NCBI RefSeq assembly: GCF_020905295.1
Contig: NZ_JAJJMM010000001.1
Coordinates: 4,402,001-4,466,000, forward strand
Reading direction: 5' to 3'
From: Flavobacterium piscisymbiosum
Lineage (GTDB): Bacteria > Bacteroidota > Bacteroidia > Flavobacteriales > Flavobacteriaceae
Length of the DNA: 64,000 nucleotides
Below, in pieces: positions 8,830-18,813 of the stretch. Both the position numbers and the translations under genes were made by a program. Position 1 is the first letter of the stretch. The number at the start of each line of letters is the position of its first letter. A model generated the notes under the pieces. It saw nothing but the letters and a program-made list of their open reading frames with translations, was not told where the DNA came from and ran no database searches.

Positions 8830-9237
8830 TTATTCTAATTTCAATTCTCTTTTTCCATCTGCTAATAACTCAATAGTAACGAGCGAATGTTCTTCTGGAA
8901 TTAAACTAGCAATTTTTTCAGACCATTCAATAAAACACCAATTTCCTGAATACAAATAATCATCCACGCCCATATCAAGAGCTTCAGTTTCTTTATTCAA
9001 TCTGTAAAAATCAAAATGATAAACGATCTGATTGCTAGAAGTATAGTATTCATTAACTAAAGAAAAAGTTGGGCTGCTTGTAGCATCTTCAACTCCAAGA
9101 CTTTTACAAAGTTGTTTGATTAAAGTAGTTTTTCCAACTCCCATTTCTCCATTAAAAAGAATGATTTTGTTGGGGTTTTGAGCTAAAATTTTCTCTGCTA
9201 CTTCTTTGATTTGATCTAATGAAAAAACGATATTCAT
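8830..9237 (-). CDS. tsaE: tRNA threonylcarbamoyladenosine biosynthesis ATPase TsaE
   Basis: This 135-residue ATPase supports the TsaD/TsaB complex that makes t6A at position 37 of ANN-decoding tRNAs. Walker A is GEMGVGKTT at residues 30-38. Downstream are SSPTFSLVNEY, the TsaE switch-like motif, and the terminal WCFIEWSEKIASLIP segment. Length is normal. It sits 42 bp downstream of porX on the same strand. Confidence 0.93.
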   Translation of the reverse strand: MNIVFSLDQIKEVAEKILAQNPNKIILFNGEMGVGKTTLIKQLCKSLGVEDATSSPTFSLVNEYYTSSNQIVYHFDFYRLNKETEALDMGVDDYLYSGNWCFIEWSEKIASLIPEEHSLVTIELLADGKRELKLE

Positions 9238-9279
9238 TTTTATTGCTTATTAATTATAGTCTCAATTTTGAAAACTGTC

Positions 9280-10833
9280 TTACTTAGGGTTAAATACTAA
9301 AAAAGGGATAATCATTTCTTCTAATGAAATTCCGCCATGTTGGTACGTATTTCTGTAATAACTCACATAATGATTGTAGTTGTTTACGTAGGCTAAAAAG
9401 AAATCATTTTTAGCAAAAATAAACGAACTACTCATGTTTATTGCTGGTAAACCAATATCTTTTGGTTCTTTTACGACGTAAACATCTTTTTGTTCGTATG
9501 TTAAACTACGACCTGTTTTATAGCGCAAATTTAAACTTGTATTTTTATCTCCAACCACTTTTGACGGGTTTTTTACATTAATTGTTCCGTGATCTGTAGT
9601 CAGGATCAATTTGAAACCTAAAAGTTGTGCTTGTTGAATAATTTCTAAAAGCGGAGAATTTTTAAACCAGCTTAATGTTAGTGAGCGATACGCTTTATCA
9701 TCAGAAGCTAGTTCTTTTACAACATCCATTTCGGTTTTTGCGTGAGACAGCATATCAACAAAATTGTATACTACGGTAACTAAATCATTACCTTTTAGAG
9801 CTTTGAAGTTTTCGGCTAGTTTTTTTCCGCCCGCGTAATTGGTGATTTTAAAGTAATCTTCTTTAATATTTAAACCCAAACGTTTTAATTGAGCTGAAAG
9901 AAATTCGGCTTCGTAAAGGTTTTTTCCGCCGTCTTCAACGTCATTTTTCCAGTACTGCGGAAATTGCTTTTCCATTTCTGTAGGTAATAAACCAGAGAAA
10001 ATAGCATTTCTGGCATATTGTGTTGCTGTTGGAAGTATAGAGAAATAAGGAACTTCTTTTTCTAATTTATAATAATTTGCCACGACGGTTTCGAAGGATT
10101 TCCATTGGTCGTAACGTAAATTATCAATTACAACGAACAAAATTGGTTTGTCTTTCTTTTTGATTTCAGCAACAACTAATTCCTTAAATAAATTGTGGGA
10201 CTGAATGGGTTTATCTGCTTTTGGAGCAAACCAGTCTTCATAATTTCTTTCGATGTATTTTCCGAATTGGGAATTGGCTTCAACTTTTTGAGATTCAAGG
10301 ATTTCAATCATTCCCTGATCATTGATGTTTTCTAGTTCAAGTTCCCAGAAAATTAGTTTTTTATACAATTCTACCCAATCTTCATAGGAATTAACCATTG
10401 CCATTTCCATAGCGATTTTTCTAAATTCCTTTTGATAATCCAGCGTTGTTTTTTCAGAAATCAATCTTGAATGATCGAGGTTTTTCTTTAAGCTAAGTAA
10501 AATCTGATTCGGATTTACCGGTTTTATCAAATAATCAGCGATTTTAGAACCAATGGCTTCTTCCATTATATATTCTTCTTCGCTTTTGGTAATCATAATC
10601 ATCGGAATGGCTGATTTTTTTTCTTTCATTTCAGAAAGTGTTTCCAGGCCGCTCATTCCGGGCATATTTTCATCCAAAAAAACAATATCAAAATTGTCTT
10701 CTTCGAATAAAGCAATAGCATCTAAACCGTTATTACAAGTAGTTACAGCGTAGTTTTTTTTCTCCAGAAATAATATATGTGGTTTCAAAAGATCGATTTC
10801 ATCATCGACCCAAAGTATTTTTATCTTATCCAT
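9280..10833 (-). CDS. porX: PorX: response regulator with alkaline-phosphatase-like effector domain
   Basis: This 517-residue protein has a CheY-like receiver (about 4-120) with acidic pocket DDE (10-12), phospho-acceptor Asp54 in VFLDENMPG and the Lys in LIKPVNP. A helical linker follows, then a phosphatase-superfamily effector (about 205-515) with ILFVVIDNLRYDQWKSFE and LILTTDHGTINV. This layout is PorX, the regulator that works with PorY and an ECF sigma factor to control type IX secretion genes. No DNA-binding domain is visible. The gene begins its strand's cluster (porX, tsaE, GNAT, ald). Confidence 0.92.
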   Translation of the reverse strand: MDKIKILWVDDEIDLLKPHILFLEKKNYAVTTCNNGLDAIALFEEDNFDIVFLDENMPGMSGLETLSEMKEKKSAIPMIMITKSEEEYIMEEAIGSKIADYLIKPVNPNQILLSLKKNLDHSRLISEKTTLDYQKEFRKIAMEMAMVNSYEDWVELYKKLIFWELELENINDQGMIEILESQKVEANSQFGKYIERNYEDWFAPKADKPIQSHNLFKELVVAEIKKKDKPILFVVIDNLRYDQWKSFETVVANYYKLEKEVPYFSILPTATQYARNAIFSGLLPTEMEKQFPQYWKNDVEDGGKNLYEAEFLSAQLKRLGLNIKEDYFKITNYAGGKKLAENFKALKGNDLVTVVYNFVDMLSHAKTEMDVVKELASDDKAYRSLTLSWFKNSPLLEIIQQAQLLGFKLILTTDHGTINVKNPSKVVGDKNTSLNLRYKTGRSLTYEQKDVYVVKEPKDIGLPAINMSSSFIFAKNDFFLAYVNNYNHYVSYYRNTYQHGGISLEEMIIPFLVFNPK

Positions 10834-11024
10834 AAACGTATTTAATTTTAATGCAATTTAGAGGTATAGAACTTAAAAAGTATTAAAAATAGTATAAATT
10901 TCAGAATAAGAAAAGTCGATTTTTGTATATTTTTTTTGGCTCACTTTAGTATTACATTGAAAATCACGACAATTTAATGTCAATTTTTAAATGAAAAACG
11001 CAAAGCTCTTTATAGTTATTTACT

Positions 11025-11032
11025 TATATTTG
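11025..11032 (+). promoter_or_regulatory. -7 promoter element upstream of the HD-domain gene
   Basis: TATATTTG matches the Bacteroidota -7 consensus TAnnTTTG and ends 22 bp before the GTG start. No clear -33 TTG is present at the usual spacing. Confidence 0.5.
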
Positions 11033-11054
11033 TTGACCTAAAAAGAACCAAATA

Positions 11055-12284
11055 GTGACTCAGATCAATAAGTTAAAAATATTCAATGATCCCATTTACG
11101 GGTTTATTTCTATCCCGAACGAACTTATTTACGACTTAATTCAGCATCCGTATTTTCAGCGTTTACGCCGTATTTCGCAAATGGGAATGTCGTATTTGGT
11201 TTATCCCGGAGCCAATCATACTCGTTTTCATCATGCTTTGGGTTGCATGCATTTAATGCAAAAAGCAGTTGAAACGCTTCGTTTTAAAGGAGTTGCTATT
11301 TCAAGCGATGAAGAATGTGCCTTGTTAATAGCTATTTTACTTCACGATATTGGTCATGGGCCGTTTTCACATGCAATGGAAAAAAGTATTGTCGAAGATG
11401 TCAACCACGAAGCTATTTCATTATTATTCATGAACCAGCTCAATGATGAATTTGAAGGGAAATTGAGTCTTGCAATTCAGGTTTTTAAAGGAGAATATCA
11501 CAGAAAATTTATGTTGCAATTGATTTCAAGTCAGTTGGATATGGATCGAATGGACTATCTTAAACGCGATAGTTTTTACACCGGAGTTGCTGAAGGAAAT
11601 GTCAATTCTGAACGTTTAATTCAGATGATGAATGTTGTTGATGGTGTTTTGGTAATTGAGGAAAAAGGAATTTATTCGGTAGAGAAATTTTTACTTTCAA
11701 GAAGATTAATGTACTGGCAGGCTTATTTGCATAAAACAAGTTTAGTTGCAGAGCTAATTTTGATGAATGTTCTAAAAAGAGCCAAAGAATTAACATTAAA
11801 AGGAATTAATTTGCCTTGCAGTGAGCCTCTTTTATATTTTATGCAAAATAGAGTGACTTTGGAAGATTTTGATGCTGAAAAATTGGATTTATTTTCTCAA
11901 CTAGATGATTTTGATATTATTAGCGCTTTAAAAGCATGGCAAAAGCAAGATGATTTTGTACTTTCGACTTTGAGTAAGATGCTAATAAACAGAGATTTAC
12001 TGAAAATTAAATTAAGTGCTGAGAAAATTTCGCCAGAAGAATCTCAATCTTTAAAAGAACAATTTGCTAACACGCATCATATTACGCAATTAGAAGCCGG
12101 ATATTTTATTTTTAGAGGAAAAATAAAAAATCAGGCCTACAGTAAAGAAGCTGAACCAATACGAATTTTGAAAAAAGATAAAACAATTGAGGATGTTGTT
12201 GAAGCTTCTGATCAGCTGAATTTGAAATCGTTATCTAAATTGGTAACAAAATATTACATCTGTTTCCCAAAACAACTTATCTAA
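11055..12284 (+). CDS. HD-domain phosphohydrolase (dNTPase-like)
   Basis: This 409-residue protein belongs to the HD hydrolase superfamily. Metal ligands are visible in order: TRFHHALGCMHLM (His near residue 57), LLHDIGHGPFSHAMEK (HD doublet near 97-98) and QLDMDRMDYLKRDSFYTG (Asp near 163). The YFQRLRRISQMG start is typical of the dGTPase/SAMHD1-like subgroup, so the substrate may be a deoxynucleotide; that is inference. The frame starts with GTG, and translation opens as MTQINKLKIFNDPIYGF, which fits the family N-terminus. It is divergent from porX and 39 bp before lpxD. Confidence 0.82.
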   Translation: MTQINKLKIFNDPIYGFISIPNELIYDLIQHPYFQRLRRISQMGMSYLVYPGANHTRFHHALGCMHLMQKAVETLRFKGVAISSDEECALLIAILLHDIGHGPFSHAMEKSIVEDVNHEAISLLFMNQLNDEFEGKLSLAIQVFKGEYHRKFMLQLISSQLDMDRMDYLKRDSFYTGVAEGNVNSERLIQMMNVVDGVLVIEEKGIYSVEKFLLSRRLMYWQAYLHKTSLVAELILMNVLKRAKELTLKGINLPCSEPLLYFMQNRVTLEDFDAEKLDLFSQLDDFDIISALKAWQKQDDFVLSTLSKMLINRDLLKIKLSAEKISPEESQSLKEQFANTHHITQLEAGYFIFRGKIKNQAYSKEAEPIRILKKDKTIEDVVEASDQLNLKSLSKLVTKYYICFPKQLI

Positions 12285-12310
12285 AATTAACATTTAAAAT
12301 CTATTTTTTA

Positions 12311-12318
12311 TATTTTTG
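12311..12318 (+). promoter_or_regulatory. possible -7 element directly before lpxD
   Basis: TATTTTTG matches TAnnTTTG but ends only five bases before the lpxD ATG. If used, it would give a very short or leaderless lpxD transcript. Confidence 0.35.
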
Positions 12319-12323
12319 TCGCA

Positions 12324-13367
12324 ATGAAATTTACAGCAGAACAAATAGCGGGAATTTTAGAAGGAGAAGTTGTTGGGAATCCCAATGCAGAAGTTTCTCG
12401 GCTGTCTAAAATAGAAGAAGGTGAGGAAGGATCGCTTACTTTTTTGGCTAATCCCAAATATATCAACTACATATATACTACAAAAGCGTCAGTTACTATA
12501 GTTAATGACAGTTTTATACCTGAACAGGAAATCACGACCACTTTAATAAAAGTAGAAGATGCTTATGCCTCTTTTTCTAAGCTTTTACAATTTTATAATC
12601 AGGTAAAATTGAATAAAAACGGAATAGAAGCGCAATCTTTTATAACTGAAGGTACTAAATACGGAGAGAATTTATATCTGGGAAGCTTTAGTTATATAGG
12701 GCAAAATGTGGTCTTAGGCGACAATGTAAAAATTTATCCAAACAGTTTTATTGGCGATAATGTTGTTATTGGCGATAATGTGTATATTTTTGCAGGCGCC
12801 AAAATTTATTCTGAAACTATAATTGGTAATAATTGTACCATTCATTCAGGAACCATTATTGGTGCTGATGGTTTTGGTTTTGTGCCAAATGAAGAAGGCG
12901 TCTATAGCAAGGTTCCTCAAATAGGGAATGTTGTTATTGAAGATAATGTAGATATAGGAGCAAATACCACGATAGACAGAGCAACTCTGGGTTCTACAAT
13001 AATTAGACAAGGAGTTAAATTAGACAATCAAATTCAGATTGCCCATAATGTAGAAATTGGTAAAAATACTGTAATTGCAGCTCAATCAGGTGTTGCCGGT
13101 TCTACAAAAATAGGAGAAAACTGTATGATTGGCGGGCAAGTAGGTATCGCAGGCCACTTAATTATAGGTAACAATGTAAGATTGCAGGCCCAGTCAGGAG
13201 TTGCAAGAAACATTAAGGATGATGAAATATTGCAAGGGACGCCATCTCTTGCCTATACAGATTTTAATAAATCGTATGTGCATTTTAGAAATCTGCCTAA
13301 AATTGTAGCCGAAATTGATGAATTAAAAAAACAAATAATAAACCCAAAAAATGGAAATAATGGTTAA
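12324..13367 (+). CDS. lpxD: UDP-3-O-acylglucosamine N-acyltransferase LpxD
   Basis: This 347-residue enzyme adds the second hydroxyacyl chain in lipid A synthesis. The N-terminal uridine-binding domain (about 1-100) carries [16 protein letters not shown]. The left-handed beta-helix of hexapeptide repeats runs from about 105 to 310. It includes [13 protein letters not shown] and [14 protein letters not shown], with the catalytic His. A short C-terminal helix with an Asn-rich end follows. Its stop overlaps the lpxC/fabZ start by 17 bp, so the two are translationally coupled. Confidence 0.95.
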   Translation: MKFTAEQIAGILEGEVVGNPNAEVSRLSKIEEGEEGSLTFLANPKYINYIYTTKASVTIVNDSFIPEQEITTTLIKVEDAYASFSKLLQFYNQVKLNKNGIEAQSFITEGTKYGENLYLGSFSYIGQNVVLGDNVKIYPNSFIGDNVVIGDNVYIFAGAKIYSETIIGNNCTIHSGTIIGADGFGFVPNEEGVYSKVPQIGNVVIEDNVDIGANTTIDRATLGSTIIRQGVKLDNQIQIAHNVEIGKNTVIAAQSGVAGSTKIGENCMIGGQVGIAGHLIIGNNVRLQAQSGVARNIKDDEILQGTPSLAYTDFNKSYVHFRNLPKIVAEIDELKKQIINPKNGNNG

Positions 13368-14748
13368 ACAGAAGACCATCAAAAATGAAATTTCACTAAC
13401 AGGCGTTGGATTACACACTGGAAAAGAAGTTACAATGACTTTTAAACCAGCTCCAATTAATAATGGTTTCACTTTTGTAAGAGTTGATTTGCAAGGTCAA
13501 CCAGTCATTGAGGCTGATGCTAATTATGTTGTTAATACTCAAAGAGGAACTAACTTAGAAAAATTAGGTGTAAAAATTCAAACTCCGGAACACGTTTTAG
13601 CTGCATTGGTTGGTTGCGATTTGGATAACGTTATTATTGAATTAAATGCTTCTGAACTTCCTATCATGGATGGTTCATCAAAATATTTTGTTGAAGCAAT
13701 TGAAAATGCCGGTGTTGAAGAACAAGATGCTAAACGTAATGTTTATGTAGTAAAAGAAGTTATTTCGTTTACTGACGAAACTACAGGAAGCGAGATTTTG
13801 GTAATGCCAAGCGATGATTATCAGGTAACTGCAATGGTTGATTTTGGTACTAAAGTTTTAGGTACTCAAAATGCAACTATGAAAAGCATAGCCGATTTTA
13901 AAGATGAAATTGCTAATTCAAGAACTTTTAGTTTTTTACATGAATTAGAGTCTCTTTTAGAAAACGGATTAATTAAAGGTGGAGATTTAAATAATGCTAT
14001 TGTATACGTAGATAAAGAAATATCTGAAGGTACAATGGAAAATTTAAAGAAAGCTTTTGGTAAAGACAAGATTTCAGTTAAACCAAATGGTGTTTTAGAC
14101 AATCTTACTTTACATTATCCAAACGAAGCAGCAAGACACAAATTGCTTGATGTTGTAGGGGATTTATCTTTGATTGGTGTTAGAATTCAGGGAAAAATTA
14201 TTGCTAATAAACCAGGGCACTATGTAAATACGCAGTTTGCCAAAAAATTAGCAAAAATTATTAAAATTGAACAAAGAAATCATGTTCCGGTTTATGATTT
14301 AAATCTGGAACCATTGATGGATATTCATAAAATTATGGCAGTTTTACCACATAGACCTCCATTTTTGTTAATTGACAGAATTATAGAAATGTCTGATAGT
14401 CATGTTGTGGGAATGAAGAATGTAACGATGAATGAAAACTTCTTCGTAGGTCATTTTCCTGAAGCTCCGGTTATGCCAGGTGTATTAATTGTTGAAGCAA
14501 TGGCGCAAACAGGAGGGATTTTAGTACTAAGCACTGTTCCGGATCCTGAAAATTATTTGACATATTTCATGAAAATTGATAATGTTAAATTCAAGCATAA
14601 AGTATTGCCGGGTGATACCTTAATTTTCAAATGCGAATTGATTTCTCCTATCAGAAGAGGAATCTGTCATATGCAGGCAAATGCGTACGCAAACGGAAAG
14701 TTGGTAACAGAGGCAGAATTAATGGCTCAAATTGCAAGAAAACAATAA
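13351..14748 (+). CDS. lpxC/fabZ: bifunctional UDP-3-O-acyl-GlcNAc deacetylase / 3-hydroxyacyl-ACP dehydratase
   Basis: This 465-residue fusion joins two lipid enzymes. Residues about 1-310 are LpxC, the zinc deacetylase committing precursors to lipid A, with VGLHTG, the zinc His in [11 protein letters not shown] and the His/Asp pair in [10 protein letters not shown]. Residues about 325-465 are FabZ, the fatty-acid dehydratase, with [13 protein letters not shown] and [19 protein letters not shown] holding the catalytic His and Glu. The two draw on the same hydroxyacyl-ACP pool. The fusion is characteristic of Bacteroidota. It may also start at the internal ATG encoding MVKQKTIKN. Confidence 0.96.
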   Translation: MEIMVKQKTIKNEISLTGVGLHTGKEVTMTFKPAPINNGFTFVRVDLQGQPVIEADANYVVNTQRGTNLEKLGVKIQTPEHVLAALVGCDLDNVIIELNASELPIMDGSSKYFVEAIENAGVEEQDAKRNVYVVKEVISFTDETTGSEILVMPSDDYQVTAMVDFGTKVLGTQNATMKSIADFKDEIANSRTFSFLHELESLLENGLIKGGDLNNAIVYVDKEISEGTMENLKKAFGKDKISVKPNGVLDNLTLHYPNEAARHKLLDVVGDLSLIGVRIQGKIIANKPGHYVNTQFAKKLAKIIKIEQRNHVPVYDLNLEPLMDIHKIMAVLPHRPPFLLIDRIIEMSDSHVVGMKNVTMNENFFVGHFPEAPVMPGVLIVEAMAQTGGILVLSTVPDPENYLTYFMKIDNVKFKHKVLPGDTLIFKCELISPIRRGICHMQANAYANGKLVTEAELMAQIARKQ

Positions 14749-14822
14749 TAATTTAATCAAATTTATTGTTTACGTTTGTTGCCCAAATTAGACTATTTTA
14801 ATATAAAATATAAAACTCACAG

Positions 14823-15608
14823 ATGAATCAACCATTAGCATATGTTCATCCCGGCGCGAAAATCGCTAAAAACGTTGTAATTGAGCCTTTTACAACAATT
14901 CACAATAATGTTATTATTGGTGATGGTACGTGGATTGGTTCAAATGTAACCATCATGGAAGGTGCGCGAATTGGAAAAAATTGTAATATTTTTCCAGGAG
15001 CAGTAATTTCTGCAGTGCCACAAGATTTAAAATTTGGAGGAGAAGATTCTTTAGCTATTATAGGTGATAATTGTACTATTAGAGAATGTGTAACTATCAA
15101 TAGAGGTACAGTTGCTTCAGGACAAACAATTTTAGGTAATAACTGTTTAGTTATGGCTTATGCTCACATTGCACACGATTGCGAAATTGGCAATAATGCT
15201 ATTATCGTAAATGGCGTTGCTTTGGCAGGTCACGTTGTAGTGGGTAATCACGCCGTTATTGGTGGTTTAGCAGCTATTCATCAGTTTATTCATATTGGAG
15301 ATCATGCTATGATTTCTGGTGGATCATTGGTTAGAAAAGATGTTCCGCCATACACAAAAGCAGCAAAAGAACCTTTGTCGTACGTAGGAATCAATTCTGT
15401 AGGTTTGAGAAGAAGAGGATTTAGTACTGAAAAAATTAGAGAAATTCAGGAAATTTACAGAATTTTATACCAAAAGAATTACAATACAACACAAGCTTTA
15501 AGTATTATTGAAGCTGAAATGGAAGCTACTCCTGAGAGAGATGAAATTCTGGATTTTATCAGAAATTCATCACGAGGAATTATGAAAGGTTATTCAGGAA
15601 ATTATTAA
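14823..15608 (+). CDS. lpxA: acyl-ACP--UDP-N-acetylglucosamine O-acyltransferase LpxA
   Basis: This 261-residue trimeric beta-helix enzyme catalyses the first step of lipid A synthesis. Hexapeptide repeats fill residues about 5-190, beginning AYVHPGAKIAKNVVIEPF. The catalytic His lies in LVMAYAHIAHDCEIGNN. Signature stretches GGEDSLAIIGDNCTIRECVTI and the C-terminal helical domain (RRRGFSTEKIREIQEIYRIL) are present. It follows lpxC/fabZ after 74 bp in the same direction. Confidence 0.96.
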   Translation: MNQPLAYVHPGAKIAKNVVIEPFTTIHNNVIIGDGTWIGSNVTIMEGARIGKNCNIFPGAVISAVPQDLKFGGEDSLAIIGDNCTIRECVTINRGTVASGQTILGNNCLVMAYAHIAHDCEIGNNAIIVNGVALAGHVVVGNHAVIGGLAAIHQFIHIGDHAMISGGSLVRKDVPPYTKAAKEPLSYVGINSVGLRRRGFSTEKIREIQEIYRILYQKNYNTTQALSIIEAEMEATPERDEILDFIRNSSRGIMKGYSGNY

Positions 15609-15614
15609 TTTTAG

Positions 15615-15633
15615 TCCCGATAACTATCGGGAT
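15615..15633 (+). terminator. TCCCGATA-TATCGGGA hairpin after lpxA
   Basis: TCCCGATA, a 3-base loop and TATCGGGA form a short stem seven bases after the lpxA stop. There is no long T run. The same palindromic word recurs at 51,954-51,971. Confidence 0.4.
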
Positions 15634-15634
15634 A

Positions 15635-15742
15635 GATTTCTGATTTTGGATTTCTAAACTGAAATATAATGATTACGATTAATAATATAAAAATATTAAA
15701 CAATTAATGTAGACTTCTGTTTTAATCTAAAATCAGAAATCT
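15635..15742. repeat. inverted word repeat between lpxA and efp
   Basis: AGATTTCTGATTTTGGATT at 15,635-15,653 is complementary, with one mismatch, to AATCTAAAATCAGAAATCT at 15,724-15,742. Together they could form a long-loop hairpin. Related words recur at 49,793-49,828 and 51,888-51,985. Confidence 0.55.
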
Positions 15743-15761
15743 AAAATCTAAAATAAAACAA

Positions 15762-16328
15762 ATGGCATCTACATCAGATATTAGAAACGGATTGTGTATT
15801 AAATTCAATCACGATATTTATAAAATCGTTGAATTTCTTCACGTAAAACCTGGAAAAGGACCTGCTTTCGTAAGAACAAAATTAAGAAGTTTAACTACAG
15901 GAAGAGTATTAGATAATACATTCTCTGCAGGACATAAAATTGATGATGTGCGTGTTGAAACGCATAATTACCAGTTTTTATATGCTGAAGGAGATGAGTT
16001 TCATTTTATGAATACAGAGTCTTTTGAGCAAATTTCTTTGAACAAAAACATCTTAGATGCTCCGGGATTATTGAAAGAAGGTACAAGTGTAATGGTTCAG
16101 GTAAATACTGAAACTGATTTGCCTTTATCTGTAGATATGCCATCTTCTGTAATTCTTGAAGTTACTTATGCTGAGCCGGGTGTAAAAGGAAACACAGCTA
16201 CAAATGCTACAAAATCTGCTACGGTAGAAACTGGAGCTTCTGTAAACGTTCCGTTGTTCATCAACGAAGGTGATAAAATTAAAATTGATACCGCTTCTGG
16301 TAATTACATGGAGCGTGTAAAAGAGTAG
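15762..16328 (+). CDS. efp: translation elongation factor P
   Basis: EF-P (188 residues) relieves ribosome stalling at consecutive prolines. The N-terminal KOW-like domain carries the tip loop HVKPGKGPAFVRTKLRS with Lys32, the position modified in many bacteria. Two OB domains follow, ending GVKGNTATNATKSATVETGASVNVPLFINEGD. Length matches the family. It sits within the lipid A gene cluster on the same strand. Confidence 0.96.
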   Translation: MASTSDIRNGLCIKFNHDIYKIVEFLHVKPGKGPAFVRTKLRSLTTGRVLDNTFSAGHKIDDVRVETHNYQFLYAEGDEFHFMNTESFEQISLNKNILDAPGLLKEGTSVMVQVNTETDLPLSVDMPSSVILEVTYAEPGVKGNTATNATKSATVETGASVNVPLFINEGDKIKIDTASGNYMERVKE

Positions 16329-16334
16329 TTTTTA

Positions 16335-16413
16335 TAAGTTTTCAGTTTTCAGTCGCAGTTATCAGTTTTTGATATAGATTGAAAACTGAGACTGAAAACT
16401 GAGACTAAAAACT
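16335..16413. repeat. inverted word repeat between efp and the LpxD-like gene
   Basis: AGTTTTCAGTCGCAGTT on the left is nearly complementary to AAAACTGAGACTGAAAACT on the right. The same word class is seen at 31,052-31,098 and 38,920-38,945. Confidence 0.55.
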
Positions 16414-16420
16414 AATATAT

Positions 16421-17350
16421 ATGAAATTTCCAAAGATTCATTCTTTACAAGAAATTGCAAATTTGCTTCAATGCGAATTTATAGGTGACCCAAACTTTCC
16501 GGTTTCAGGCATGAACGAAATACATGTTGTTGAGCCGGGAGATATAGTTTTTGTTGACCATCCAAAATATTATGACAAAGCTTTACAATCGGCCGCTACT
16601 ATTGTTTTAATTAATAAAAAAGTAGATTGTCCGGAAGGTAAAGCTCTTTTGATTTCTGATGATCCTTTTAGAGATTTTAATACCCTGACCAAACATTTTA
16701 GACCTTTTCAGGCAACAAGCGTATCTATTGCTCTTTCTGCAACTATTGGAGAAGGAACTGTGATTCAGCCCAATTGCTTTATTGGCAATAATGTTACCAT
16801 TGGTAAAAACTGTTTGATACATCCTAATGTTACAATTTACGATCATACAGTAATTGGTGATAATGTAATGATTCATGCGGGAACAATTTTAGGGGCCGAT
16901 GCATTCTATTATAAAAAACGTCCTGATGGTTTCGATCAGTTAATTTCTGGCGGAAGAGTTGTTATCGAAGATAATGTAGGTATTGGCGCTCTTTGCACAA
17001 TCGACAAAGGTGTTACAGGAGATACAACTATTGGAGAAGGTACAAAGCTGGATAATCAGGTGCATGTTGGACACGATACGGTAATTGGTAAAAAGTGTTT
17101 GATTGCTTCGCAAACTGGTATTGCCGGTTGTGTTATTATCGAGGATGAAGTTACTATTTGGGGACAAGTTGGTACTACAAGCGGTATCACGATAGGAGCG
17201 AAGGCTGTTATTATGGGACAAACAGGCGTTACCAAATCGGTTGAAGGAGGAAAATCTTATTTTGGTACTCCAATCGAAGAATCAAGAGAAAAGTTAAAAC
17301 AATTAGCCAATATCAAAAAGATTCCTGAAATTTTAAATAAATTGAAGTAA
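16421..17350 (+). CDS. LpxD-like acyltransferase paralogue
   Basis: This 309-residue protein has the LpxD layout. An N-terminal domain (about 1-100) has [23 protein letters not shown], followed by hexapeptide repeats (about 105-285). The catalytic-type His is retained in [14 protein letters not shown]. However, GADGFGF of true LpxD reads [13 protein letters not shown] here, and the C-terminal helix is shortened. Since a canonical lpxD lies 4 kb upstream, this copy probably acts on another acyl donor or a related nucleotide sugar; the substrate is unknown. It is followed after one base by the NTF2-like gene. Confidence 0.75.
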   Translation: MKFPKIHSLQEIANLLQCEFIGDPNFPVSGMNEIHVVEPGDIVFVDHPKYYDKALQSAATIVLINKKVDCPEGKALLISDDPFRDFNTLTKHFRPFQATSVSIALSATIGEGTVIQPNCFIGNNVTIGKNCLIHPNVTIYDHTVIGDNVMIHAGTILGADAFYYKKRPDGFDQLISGGRVVIEDNVGIGALCTIDKGVTGDTTIGEGTKLDNQVHVGHDTVIGKKCLIASQTGIAGCVIIEDEVTIWGQVGTTSGITIGAKAVIMGQTGVTKSVEGGKSYFGTPIEESREKLKQLANIKKIPEILNKLK

Positions 17351-17351
17351 T

Positions 17352-17714
17352 ATGTCTATTAAAGAATTTGTTCAAAAATTTTATAAGTCAGACGCCTTAA
17401 TTGATAGCGAAATAATGAAAACTTATTTGCATCCCGAGGTAAAATTAGACTGGCATAGTACCAAAGGATTAATCGAAATGGATTATAATTCGATGTTGGA
17501 TATGGCCAACGAACTTAGTCGCGCATACGTTCGGTCAAAAGTAAGAATAAGCCACATTTTAGCCGAAGATGATTTGGTTTCAATACGATATTCTCATTTT
17601 GTGAAAACGATTGAGAACCCAAGAGAAGAGATGTTATTGGCCCATTTTTCTACAATTTGGCAAATAAAAGATGATAAATTGTATCGCGGTTATCAAATGA
17701 GTCAATTTTCTTAA
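17352..17714 (+). CDS. NTF2-like/SnoaL-like protein
   Basis: This 120-residue cytoplasmic protein has the cone-shaped NTF2-like pattern. An N-terminal helix FVQKFYKSDALID leads to HPEVKLDWHSTKGLIEMDYNSM, then three strands including VSIRYSHFVKTIE and LLAHFSTIWQIKDDKLYRGYQMSQ. Proteins of this fold bind small hydrophobic ligands or act as isomerases. No catalytic assignment is possible here. One base separates it from the LpxD-like gene, so the two are almost certainly cotranscribed. Confidence 0.7.
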   Translation: MSIKEFVQKFYKSDALIDSEIMKTYLHPEVKLDWHSTKGLIEMDYNSMLDMANELSRAYVRSKVRISHILAEDDLVSIRYSHFVKTIENPREEMLLAHFSTIWQIKDDKLYRGYQMSQFS

Positions 17715-17755
17715 TTTTTTTGAAGACAAAAAGGTTAAAATACGTTACAAAACCT

Positions 17756-17763
17756 TACTTTTG
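17756..17763 (+). promoter_or_regulatory. -7 promoter element upstream of sucD
   Basis: TACTTTTG matches TAnnTTTG and lies 36 bp before the sucD start. No well-spaced -33 TTG is seen. Confidence 0.5.
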
Positions 17764-17798
17764 CATCACAATTTTAAAAACTACATAAAATATATATC

Positions 17799-18671
17799 AT
17801 GAGTGTTTTAGTTAATAAAGATTCCAAAATAATTGTTCAAGGATTTACAGGAAGTGAAGGAACTTTCCACGCTTCTCAAATGATTGAGTACGGTACTAAT
17901 GTTGTTGGTGGTGTTACTCCGGGTAAAGGAGGAACTAGCCATTTAGATCGTCCGGTTTTTAATACAGTAAAAGATGCTGTAGATCAAGCTGGAGCTGATA
18001 CATCTATTATTTTTGTACCACCAGCTTTTGCTGCTGATGCAATTATGGAAGCTGCTGATGCTGGAATTAAAGTAATTATTGCTATTACAGAAGGAATTCC
18101 TGTAGCAGATATGATTAAAGCAAATAATTATGTTAAAGAAAGAAATTCTAGATTAATCGGGCCAAACTGTCCGGGAGTAATTACTCCGGGTGAAGCTAAA
18201 GTTGGTATTATGCCAGGTTTCGTTTTCAAAAAAGGAACAGTTGGTATCGTTTCTAAATCAGGAACTTTAACTTACGAAGCTGCTGACCAGGTTGTAAAAC
18301 AAGGTTTAGGAATTACTACGGCTATTGGTATTGGTGGAGATCCAATTATTGGAACTACAACTAAAGAAGCTGTTGAATTATTAATGAACGATCCTGAAAC
18401 TGAAATTATCATCATGATTGGTGAAATTGGAGGTCAATTAGAAGCTGATGCTGCTAAATGGGTTAAAGCTGATGGTAACCGTAAACCAGTTGTTGGTTTT
18501 ATCGCTGGAGAAACTGCTCCTGCTGGTAGAACAATGGGTCACGCAGGTGCTATCGTTGGTGGTTCTGATGATACAGCTGCTGCTAAAAAGCAAATTATGA
18601 GAGACAACGGAATTCATGTTGTTGATTCACCTGCTGAAATTGGTAAAAAAGTAAAAGAAATATTAGGATAA
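17799..18671 (+). CDS. sucD: succinyl-CoA ligase, alpha subunit
   Basis: This 290-residue subunit of the TCA-cycle enzyme couples succinyl-CoA cleavage to ATP or GTP formation. The CoA-binding Rossmann part begins [38 protein letters not shown] is intact. The phosphorylated His is in [10 protein letters not shown] near residue 249. The beta subunit gene sucC is not adjacent and must lie elsewhere. Its own promoter and a strong terminator make this a single-gene unit. Confidence 0.96.
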   Translation: MSVLVNKDSKIIVQGFTGSEGTFHASQMIEYGTNVVGGVTPGKGGTSHLDRPVFNTVKDAVDQAGADTSIIFVPPAFAADAIMEAADAGIKVIIAITEGIPVADMIKANNYVKERNSRLIGPNCPGVITPGEAKVGIMPGFVFKKGTVGIVSKSGTLTYEAADQVVKQGLGITTAIGIGGDPIIGTTTKEAVELLMNDPETEIIIMIGEIGGQLEADAAKWVKADGNRKPVVGFIAGETAPAGRTMGHAGAIVGGSDDTAAAKKQIMRDNGIHVVDSPAEIGKKVKEILG

Positions 18672-18702
18672 TCTCTAATATTCAAAATAAAAAATTCCAA
18701 AA

Positions 18703-18734
18703 AAAAGTCTCAATATTTTGTTGAGACTTTTTTA
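18703..18734 (+). terminator. intrinsic terminator after sucD
   Basis: AAAAAGTCTCAA and TTGAGACTTTTTT flank a short loop (TATTTTG) and end in a T run. Confidence 0.85.
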
Positions 18735-18813
18735 CATTTTCAAAATGTACGGAACAAATTTAAAATCTTAGCAACTTAGAACCTTAGTTTCTTAGCGGCT
18801 TAAAAAAAGAAAT

